Source: Streptomyces sp. ISL-43
GTDB lineage: Bacteria; Actinomycetota; Actinomycetes; Streptomycetales; Streptomycetaceae
Direction of reading: 5' to 3'
Length of the DNA stretch: 36,527 nucleotides
NCBI RefSeq assembly: GCF_018614195.1
Contig: NZ_JAGGOT010000094.1
Coordinates: 1-36,527 of the forward strand
Shown: piece after piece, positions 17,412 to 24,062 of the stretch
How the letters are laid out: every line of letters begins with the position of its first letter
Position numbering within the stretch: the stretch's first letter is position 1
Position numbers and translations under genes: made by a program
Notes under the pieces: model-generated
Told to the model about the DNA's origin: nothing
Databases searched by the model: none
Seen by the model: only the letters and a program-made list of their open reading frames with translations

Positions 17412-17653
17412 CGGGCACCACCGGCCTCCCCTGCATCGGGACGACCGTCCGCGACACCGCCCTCGACCGCGTCGGCCTGGTCATGGGCCACGAAGGGCCG
17501 TACCTCCAGCTCCGCCCCCGCGGCGGCGGCCGCGAGTGGGACGCGGACCCGGACCACATCGCGCCCATCGGCCCGGCGGAGCTGCTGCGCGCCCGCCTCG
17601 CCGAGGTGAACGCGCGCAGCCGGCAGGAGGCGGTCCGAGCAGGGCCCGGCTGA
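17408..17653 (+). CDS. Small hypothetical protein of DUF397/DUF5753 neighbourhoods
   Basis: GTG 17408 overlaps the ancestral stop of the preceding broken gene. The 81-residue product reads TTVRDTALDRVGLVMGHEGP, then LQLRPRGGGREWDADP, then AELLRARLAEVNARSR. I recognise this as a recurring short protein in Streptomyces regulatory clusters with DUF397, XRE/DUF5753 and ATP-binding genes; no biochemical role is known to me. The opening pattern (D-x-A-x-D-R-V-G-x-V-M) resembles a small beta-barrel-like domain, but this is only an impression. No membrane segment or signal peptide is visible. With the pseudogenes beside it, it is probably a leftover of a regulatory cassette that landed inside the BREX locus. 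Confidence 0.65.
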   Translation: MTGTTGLPCIGTTVRDTALDRVGLVMGHEGPYLQLRPRGGGREWDADPDHIAPIGPAELLRARLAEVNARSRQEAVRAGPG

Positions 17654-17779
17654 CGGCCACCAAGCCGGGCACTGCAACCCATCTCCACCGGCATTCGGCA
17701 TCGGCCCGGCCATTGTCAGTGGCAGGTGGCACGCTGTGGGACGGGATAGGGCGACAGAGCCGCGCCAGACCAGGAGAGA

Positions 17780-17863
17780 ATGTCCAGAAAGCCACAGCTC
17801 AGACAGCCGAGCGCCGCGCCACCAAATCGCCCCGCACAGAGAACCGGGAACTTGAACGCATGA
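17780..17863 (+). CDS. Possible 27-residue leader ORF before the AlbA_2 gene
   Basis: ATG 17780 lies just after AGGAGAG (17772-17778) and reads MSRKPQLRQP to GNLNA, stopping at TGA 17861-17863, which overlaps the ATG of the next gene as ATGA. The purine-rich site is the strongest ribosome binding site nearby but only three bases separate GGAG from ATG, which is short. It may be a leader that couples translation into the AlbA_2 gene, or chance. The peptide resembles nothing I know. Confidence 0.25.
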   Translation: MSRKPQLRQPSAAPPNRPAQRTGNLNA

Positions 17864-19038
17864 CGACCGACCTCGCTGACCTCCTGGGTACGCAGGAGAC
17901 GGAATGCCTGGAGTTCAAGCGCAACGCCAAGAAGCCTGAAGCCGTGCGAAGGGCCGTCTGTGCTCTGGCCAACGACCTGGCCGGGCGCGGCGGTGGGGAC
18001 CTGCTGATCGGCGTCACGGACGGCGGGGAGCCGGCGGAGGATGTCGACACCAGTGACCGGGCCCTGCTCGCGCTAACCGACATGCGTGATGACGGCCTGA
18101 TCCTGGACCGACCATCGATGACCGTCTCCGTCGCCCCGTACAAGGGCAAACCCGTGGTGCGGATCCGAGTGGAGGCATCGGCGACCCCGCCCGTACGGTT
18201 CGACGGGTTCGTCTGGGTGCGTCCGGGACCGACGACCCGCAAGGCGACCCGGGACGACGAGCGGGTGCTGACCGAGCGGCGCCGGGTGGGTGACGGCCCC
18301 TTCGACAGCCGTCCCGTCTTCGGTTCCGGTGTACGGGATCTGGATCTCGGACTGTTCCAGTCGACCTATCTGCCGGCGGTCGTCGGCCCCGAGGTGCTGG
18401 AGGAGGACGGCCGTCCCGTAGAGCAGCAGCTCGCCTCTCTGCGCCTCGCGACCCTGGACGGGATGGCGACTCCGACGGGGCTGCTGGTCGCTGGATACGA
18501 CCCCAGCACCTTCGTTCCCGGTGCGTACGTCCAGTTCGTCCGGTATCAGGGCAGTGATCTGGATGCGCCGATCGCGGATGAGCAGGAGCTGCGGCACAAC
18601 GTGGTGTCGGCGGCCGACCGCCTGGAGACACTGCTGCGTGGCCATCTGCACACCAGGCTGATCGAAACGGGCGGCTTCCGGGAGGAGCAGCGTCCGGACT
18701 ACCCCTTCGACGCCCTCCGGGAACTGTGCATGAACGCGATCATGCACCGTAACTACGAGACCTCATACGCGCCGGTCCGGGTCGCCTGGTTCGACGACCG
18801 GATCGAGGTGACCAATCCAGGTGGTCCCTACGGCCAGGTCCGCAGCGACAATTTCGACCGGGTCAACGACTACCGCAATCCGTCCCTGGCCGCGGCCATG
18901 AAGTCGCTCGGCTACGTGAACCGATTCGGCCGGGGGATCGGGCGGGTCCGCGCGGCGCTCGAACGCAACGGGAATCCGCCCGCCGAGTACCTAGTCGACG
19001 ACTCGTCCTGGTCCGTGACCCTGAGGAGCGCGCAGTGA
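17860..19038 (+). CDS. AlbA_2 (Schlafen-type) and HATPase domain protein
   Basis: ATG 17860 is chosen because GGGAA lies nine bases upstream and the conserved domain begins at once; the frame is open further left without conservation. Length is 392 residues. The AlbA_2 domain covers about 10-135: ETECLEFKRNAKK with E18 and K20, NDLAGRGGGDLLIGVTDGG, and RFDGFVWVRPGPTTRKATRDD. A C-terminal GHKL-type ATPase domain has the N-box NAIMHRNYE (about N292) and VTNPGGP (about 318). The fusion corresponds to COG2865-type proteins, usually annotated as ATP-binding or transcriptional regulators; AlbA_2 is related to Schlafen cores that cut or bind nucleic acid. GTGA overlap couples it to the ParA gene. 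It lies inside the BREX-2 locus between pglX and pglY, so a regulatory or accessory defence role is likely but unproven. Confidence 0.88.
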   Translation: MTTDLADLLGTQETECLEFKRNAKKPEAVRRAVCALANDLAGRGGGDLLIGVTDGGEPAEDVDTSDRALLALTDMRDDGLILDRPSMTVSVAPYKGKPVVRIRVEASATPPVRFDGFVWVRPGPTTRKATRDDERVLTERRRVGDGPFDSRPVFGSGVRDLDLGLFQSTYLPAVVGPEVLEEDGRPVEQQLASLRLATLDGMATPTGLLVAGYDPSTFVPGAYVQFVRYQGSDLDAPIADEQELRHNVVSAADRLETLLRGHLHTRLIETGGFREEQRPDYPFDALRELCMNAIMHRNYETSYAPVRVAWFDDRIEVTNPGGPYGQVRSDNFDRVNDYRNPSLAAAMKSLGYVNRFGRGIGRVRAALERNGNPPAEYLVDDSSWSVTLRSAQ

Positions 19039-20087
19039 TCTCCATCGCCCTGTTCAACAACAAGGGGGGCGTGGGCAAGACCACCCTGGCCTACCACCTG
19101 GCGCACATGCTGCAGCGGCAGGGCTCGCGGGTCCTGGCCGTGGACCTCGACCCGCAGTCCAACCTCACCGCGGCCATCCTGGACGAGGACGAGCTGGAAC
19201 AGCTATGGGGGAAGGACTCCGAGCTCTTCGCACAGAACGGCTACCCGGAGCAGCGGAAGCTCTTCACGCGGACGGAGAGCCAACGCACGATCGCCGACGC
19301 GGTGCGCCCCATCCTCGAAGGTACCGGCGACATCCAGCCCGTCAGCCCTGTGACGGTGACCGAGGGGCTGTGGCTGCTGCCGGGCAATCTCGAGCTCAGC
19401 AAGTTCGAGGACAAGCTGTCCGCCGCATGGCTCCAGGGCTACGGCGGCGACCAGGCGGCGATCCGGACGACCACGGCCTTCCACCGCATCATCGAGCAAG
19501 CCGCGGCCGAGGTCGATGCCGATCTCGTCCTCATCGACGTGGGGCCGAACCTCGGCGCCATCAACCGGGCCGCGCTGCTCGCCGCGGATACCGTGCTCAC
19601 GCCGATGGCCGCGGACCTCTTCTCACTCAAGGGACTCCTCAACCTCGGGCCCACCCTGCGGGATTGGCGTAGGCAGTGGCAGAACCTGGTGCAACCGCAT
19701 ATCCCGGCGACGATCTCCTCACCCGTTGCGGCCATGGAACCGCTCGGCTACGTGATCATGCAGCCGGAGATGCGGCTCGACCGGCCAGTGCGGGCCTACG
19801 AGCGCTGGCTGGCGCGTATGCCCTGGGTGTACGGCACCGCGGTGCTCGGCCATGTCGCATGGCCCGATGACGACCGCTCGTACGAGATCGCCACGCTGCG
19901 CAACTACCGCAGCCTGATGCCGCTGGCCCACGACGCCCGCAAGCCGATGTTCGACCTCCGTGCCGCTGACGGCGCGCTGGGAAGCACCCAGAAGTACGTG
20001 CAGACGTGTTACCAGGAGTTCCGCTCGCTGGCCGAGAAGGTCCAGGACCGCGCAGAAGCAGTGCTGGACCGAAAGACAATGGACTGA
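19035..20087 (+). CDS. ParA-like (deviant Walker A) ATPase
   Basis: GTG 19035 overlaps the AlbA_2 stop (GTGA). The 350-residue protein opens MISIALFNNKGGVGKTTLAY, with the deviant Walker A lysine of ParA/MinD/Soj ATPases, followed by RVLAVDLDPQSNLTAAI (Walker A') and DLVLIDVGPNLGAINRAAL (Walker B region) and TPMAADLFSLKGL. It is longer than typical Soj/ParA (about 260 residues) because of a longer middle segment and C-terminus (YERWLARMPWVYG, YEIATLRNYRSLMP). No parB gene lies next to it, so plasmid partition is unlikely. The pairing with AlbA_2 suggests an ATP-switched unit that uses the dimerising ParA fold for another purpose, for instance surface-patterned or DNA-bound signalling. Substrate and partner other than AlbA_2 are unknown. 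Confidence 0.88.
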   Translation: MISIALFNNKGGVGKTTLAYHLAHMLQRQGSRVLAVDLDPQSNLTAAILDEDELEQLWGKDSELFAQNGYPEQRKLFTRTESQRTIADAVRPILEGTGDIQPVSPVTVTEGLWLLPGNLELSKFEDKLSAAWLQGYGGDQAAIRTTTAFHRIIEQAAAEVDADLVLIDVGPNLGAINRAALLAADTVLTPMAADLFSLKGLLNLGPTLRDWRRQWQNLVQPHIPATISSPVAAMEPLGYVIMQPEMRLDRPVRAYERWLARMPWVYGTAVLGHVAWPDDDRSYEIATLRNYRSLMPLAHDARKPMFDLRAADGALGSTQKYVQTCYQEFRSLAEKVQDRAEAVLDRKTMD

Positions 20088-20162
20088 AAAGCGGCTCATT
20101 CGCCCGCTGCCCAGCCGCCTACGATCATCACCCATCCCAGGTAACAGGAGACGAGACCACCT
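20088..20162 (+). promoter_or_regulatory. Gap before pglY: possible promoter and ribosome binding site
   Basis: A 75-base gap with AACAGGAGAC ending about 10 bases before the pglY ATG, a good ribosome binding site. TACGAT at 20120-20125 could be a -10 box; the best -35 candidate (TTCGCC, 20099-20104) is only 15 bases away, so the promoter is weakly supported. GCGGCT at 20091-20096 pairs with AGCCGC at 20113-20118 and could act as a terminator for the AlbA_2/ParA pair. Confidence 0.3.
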
Positions 20163-23100
20163 ATGGCCCAGCAGCCGCCCCTGCTCCGCGATGTCATCGA
20201 CATCAAGGAGTCCATCTCCACCTCGGACTTCGTCCTCCAGCTCTCAGAGGCGACGACCCCGGAGGGGGCCGAGCACGCGCTCCGGGACTACGTGGTCACC
20301 GAGCGGCTGCTGGAGAACTTCGACGAGGCCCTCGGCCTGATCAGGTCCGCGCTCGACGGACACACGTCGAAGGCGGCCTATCTGCACGGGTCGTTCGGTT
20401 CCGGTAAGTCGCACTTCATGGCCGTACTGCACGCGCTGCTCAGCGGCAGCCCGGCCGCCCGTAGCCGCGACTCCTTCGACCCCGTGCTGACCAAGCACGA
20501 ATGGCTCGGCACGGACGGGAAGAGGTTCCTGCTCGTGCCGTACCACATGCTCGGCGCCAAGGCACTGGAGCAGCGTGTCCTCGGTGGGTACGTCACCCAC
20601 GTCAAGAAGCTGCACCCCGAGGCACCGACGCCGCAGGTGTACCGGACCGATGCACTCTTCGAGGACATCCGGTCCATGCGGGCCCGCATGGGCGACACCG
20701 CCGTCATCGGCGGCCTCGCGTCCACCGACGCCTCCGGCGATGACGACGACGAGTGGGGCGAGTCCTTCGCCTGGACCCCTGAGCTCCTCGACACCGCCAT
20801 CGCCGCCGAGGAAGTGCATGAGGCCGGCCAGGCCCTCAACCTCGTCAGCCCCTCCACCCCGGCCGAGCTCCGCGCGCGCCTGGTCCAGGACGCGAGCACG
20901 AATCTGCTGCCGGGCTTCGCGAAGAACGCGATCGAGGACGAGCACGGGTTCATCTCGCTCGACGCCGGCCTGTCCGTGATCGCCGCGCACGCCAAGTCGA
21001 TCGGCTACGACGGCCTGATCCTCTTCCTCGACGAGCTGATCCTGTGGCTCGCCACCCTCATCCACGACCAGAAGTTCGTGGGCCGCGAGGCCGGCAAGAT
21101 CACAAACTTCGTGGAGGGCGCCGACGCACGCCGGGCCATCCCCATCGTGTCGTTCATCGCCCGCCAGCGTGACCTGCGGGAACTGGTCGGCGAGGAGCTG
21201 TCCGGAGCGGCCGAGTCCTCCATCCAGGACACCCTGAACCAGGCGTCCGGCCGCTTCGACAAGATCACACTCGAAGACCGCAACCTCCCGCAGGTCGCGC
21301 ACGCCCGCCTCCTCAAGCCGAAGGACGCGGAGGCGACCGTCCTCGTCAACGCCGAGTTCGAGAAGACGCGCAAGGTCCGCCAGGAGGTGTGGGACACCCT
21401 CCTCGGCTCCGACCGCGGTGCCGACGGCGTCGGCGCCGACGAGGCGAGCTTCCGGCTCACCTATCCGTTCTCGCCGGCCTTCATGGACACCCTGGTCCAC
21501 GTGTCCTCCGCGCTGCAGCGCAACCGGACCGGCATGAAGCTGATGGGCCAGCTGCTCGCCGACCACCGCGACGAGCTGCGCCTGGGCGACCTGATCCCGG
21601 TCGGGGATCTGTACCCGCTGATCACGGCGGGCGGCGACAAGCCGTTCACCGACAGTCTGAAGGTCGTCTTCGAGGCCGCCGACAAGCTGTACCGGACCAA
21701 GCTGCGCCCGTACCTGCTCGCCACGTACAACGTGTCGGAGGAGGACATCGAGCAGTACAAGCACCACCCGGACAGCATGACCGACCAGGCTGTCCGCGGC
21801 CGGGTGAAGACCTTCGTCGGCGACAACCGGATCATCGGCACCCTGCTGCTGTCCGCGCTCGCCCCCAGCGTGCCCGCCCTCGCCGACCTGACCATCCGCC
21901 GGCTCTCCGCGCTCAACTACGGCTCGGTCGTCGCCCCGATCCCCGGCCGCGAGTACGGCATCCTGAAGAACAAGGTCGCCGAGTGGGCCGGCCGCTTCCC
22001 GGAGATCAAGGAGACCGGCACCGACGCGAACCCCGGCGTCCGCCTCGAACTCTCCGGCGTCGACGTCGACTCCGTCATCGCCAATGCCAACGTCAACGAC
22101 AACCCGGGCAACCGGCAGGCACTCGCCAAGCGGCTCCTCGCCGAAGAACTGGGTGTCGAGCAGGGCCAGCTGATCGACGAGTTGAACTTCGTGTGGCGCG
22201 GCACGGACCGCAGTGTCGAGGTGATCTTCGGGAATGTTGCGGACGAGGACGAGCTGCCCGACCACGACCTGATGCCCCGCGAGGAAGGCCGCTGGCGGAT
22301 CGCCCTCGACCTGCCGTTCGACGACGGGGAGTACGGGCCCGTCGAGGACGCCAACCGGATCCGGCGGCTGCGCGAGAAGCAGCAGGCCGAGCGGTCGCGG
22401 ACCCTCGCCTGGCTACCCACCCACCTCTCCTCCCAGCGGTACCTGGACTTCCGCCGGCTCGTCGTGATCGACAAGGCGCTCGCCGACGAACAGCGCTTCG
22501 ACAGCCAGTACGCGGGCCACCTCAACGCCGACAACCGCGCCCGCGCCAAGGGCCTCTTGGAAACCCAGCGGGAGACCCTACTCAAGAACGTCAAGGCCGC
22601 TTTCAAGCAGGCGTACGGTCTCGCCGCCAAGAAGCCCGCTGACGTAGAGCTCGGCTTCGACGACCACCTGGAATCGCTGCGCGAGGTCGACGGGCTCACC
22701 CTTTCCTTCGGGCAGTCCCTGCGGGACGGCATCAGGCACATCGCGGGCAAGCTGCTCGCCTCCCAGTACCCGGACCATCCGAACCTCGACCCCGACGACA
22801 CCGGGATCACGGTCAAGGCAGCCGACGCGCGCAAGGCGTTCGCCCACGTCCGGGCGGCGGCCGAGGCCCGCGACCGGCGCACCGAAGTCCCGGCCGGCGA
22901 CCGGAAGCTGATGCAGCGGCTGGCCGGGCCGCTGCGCCTCGGACAGCAGAAGGAGGCGTACTTCGAGCTGTCGCTGTTCTGGGCCGACCACTTCCGTCAG
23001 CTCGCCCAGAACCAGGGAGTGACGGGCGACCTGTCCTTGATCGCACTCACCGACTGGACCGACAAGCCCGGACCGCGCGGCCTGCCCGACTTCCTCGCCA

Positions 23101-24062
23101 AGCTCGTCGTGGCGTCGTTCGCGGAAATGGACGACCGGGTGTGGGTACGCGGCGGCATGCCGCTCGACCCTGCTCCCGAGCTGTCGCAGATCAAGGACCA
23201 CGACGCGCTGCGCAGCCAGCCGCTGCCCTCCGAGGAGGACTGGGAGGCGGCTCGGCAGCGCTTCGAGACGGTCTTCGGAGCGAAGGCCCCGACGTTGCGG
23301 CGCGGACGTATGGTCAACCATTTCGCCCGCCAGATCACCGAGCAGGCGCGCTCCTACCAGGATCCGGCCGCCGACCTCGTGGGCGAGCTGGAGAAGCACA
23401 CCGGATTCCTCCAGCTGGACGAGACGGACGACTCAGGCCGCCTTGCCCTCGCCCGGAGGGCCGTCGACTTGCTGAAGGTACTCACCCAGGCGGCCGGCCA
23501 GGGCGCGGCCGGCGCGAAGAAGACGGTGGAAGCACTCGCCGCCTTCGATCTCGGTCCGGTCAGCGCCGACCGCTACGGGACCTCGGTCAAGCAGGCACGC
23601 GCAGTGGCGCAGGCGCTGACCTCAGCCTCCTGGACCACCCTTGAACTGGCCGCAGCCGAGGGGCCGGAGGGGCAGGCCCTGCTCGACTCGCTGCGCAATG
23701 TGGCACGTGGCGATCAGCGGACCGGGGACCTCCGGGACGCCCTGGACCGCACGCAGCGCGAGGTGCTGGCGCTGGTGAAGCGCAACCGGGCAGCGACGGT
23801 CACACCGCCGTCCCCGCCTGCGCCGACTCCCGCCGCGCAGACCGCGGGGGCCGTTCCGCTGAACACCGCCACCAGCCACCCGCCGGTTCCCGAGACCGGG
23901 TCCACGGCACCCACCCCTGGTGCCGGCCGAGTGCGGCGCTCCGGTGGAGGCCGCACCACTGCGGCCCGCGCCGTAGCCGAGCTGCAAGCAGAACTGGCCG
24001 AACTGGCCGCACAGGAGCCCGGTGCCACCATCGAAATCACCTGGCAGGTCGTCGAGTCATGA
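20163..24062 (+). CDS. pglY: BREX-2 PglY: large P-loop ATPase
   Basis: ATG 20163 with a good ribosome binding site gives 1299 residues. The N-terminal DIKESISTSDFVLQLSEAT leads to the P-loop GSFGSGKS (76-83) in AAYLHGSFGSGKSHFMAVLH. The Walker B candidate is LILFLDELILWL, near residue 285. This is the arrangement of PglY, the type 2 BREX counterpart of BrxC ATPases. The middle region is helical and Arg/Ala-rich (IRRLREKQQAERSRTLAWL). The C-terminal 110 residues hold a Pro/Ala/Thr linker and then a short helix-strand tail (AELQAELAELAAQE, IEITWQVVE). It overlaps pglZ by ATGA, so the two are made together. Role in the system: ATPase needed for phage exclusion; mechanism not resolved. No frame defects. 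Confidence 0.95.
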   Translation: MAQQPPLLRDVIDIKESISTSDFVLQLSEATTPEGAEHALRDYVVTERLLENFDEALGLIRSALDGHTSKAAYLHGSFGSGKSHFMAVLHALLSGSPAARSRDSFDPVLTKHEWLGTDGKRFLLVPYHMLGAKALEQRVLGGYVTHVKKLHPEAPTPQVYRTDALFEDIRSMRARMGDTAVIGGLASTDASGDDDDEWGESFAWTPELLDTAIAAEEVHEAGQALNLVSPSTPAELRARLVQDASTNLLPGFAKNAIEDEHGFISLDAGLSVIAAHAKSIGYDGLILFLDELILWLATLIHDQKFVGREAGKITNFVEGADARRAIPIVSFIARQRDLRELVGEELSGAAESSIQDTLNQASGRFDKITLEDRNLPQVAHARLLKPKDAEATVLVNAEFEKTRKVRQEVWDTLLGSDRGADGVGADEASFRLTYPFSPAFMDTLVHVSSALQRNRTGMKLMGQLLADHRDELRLGDLIPVGDLYPLITAGGDKPFTDSLKVVFEAADKLYRTKLRPYLLATYNVSEEDIEQYKHHPDSMTDQAVRGRVKTFVGDNRIIGTLLLSALAPSVPALADLTIRRLSALNYGSVVAPIPGREYGILKNKVAEWAGRFPEIKETGTDANPGVRLELSGVDVDSVIANANVNDNPGNRQALAKRLLAEELGVEQGQLIDELNFVWRGTDRSVEVIFGNVADEDELPDHDLMPREEGRWRIALDLPFDDGEYGPVEDANRIRRLREKQQAERSRTLAWLPTHLSSQRYLDFRRLVVIDKALADEQRFDSQYAGHLNADNRARAKGLLETQRETLLKNVKAAFKQAYGLAAKKPADVELGFDDHLESLREVDGLTLSFGQSLRDGIRHIAGKLLASQYPDHPNLDPDDTGITVKAADARKAFAHVRAAAEARDRRTEVPAGDRKLMQRLAGPLRLGQQKEAYFELSLFWADHFRQLAQNQGVTGDLSLIALTDWTDKPGPRGLPDFLAKLVVASFAEMDDRVWVRGGMPLDPAPELSQIKDHDALRSQPLPSEEDWEAARQRFETVFGAKAPTLRRGRMVNHFARQITEQARSYQDPAADLVGELEKHTGFLQLDETDDSGRLALARRAVDLLKVLTQAAGQGAAGAKKTVEALAAFDLGPVSADRYGTSVKQARAVAQALTSASWTTLELAAAEGPEGQALLDSLRNVARGDQRTGDLRDALDRTQREVLALVKRNRAATVTPPSPPAPTPAAQTAGAVPLNTATSHPPVPETGSTAPTPGAGRVRRSGGGRTTAARAVAELQAELAELAAQEPGATIEITWQVVES

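Noticed and set aside
19035..20087. Plasmid partition locus
   Set aside because: The ATPase is ParA-like, but there is no parB gene or parS-like repeat, and the locus is inside BREX-2.
20244..22265. A 673-residue open frame on the minus strand
   Set aside because: It is the mirror of pglY, which has clear ATPase motifs. No motifs on the minus frame.
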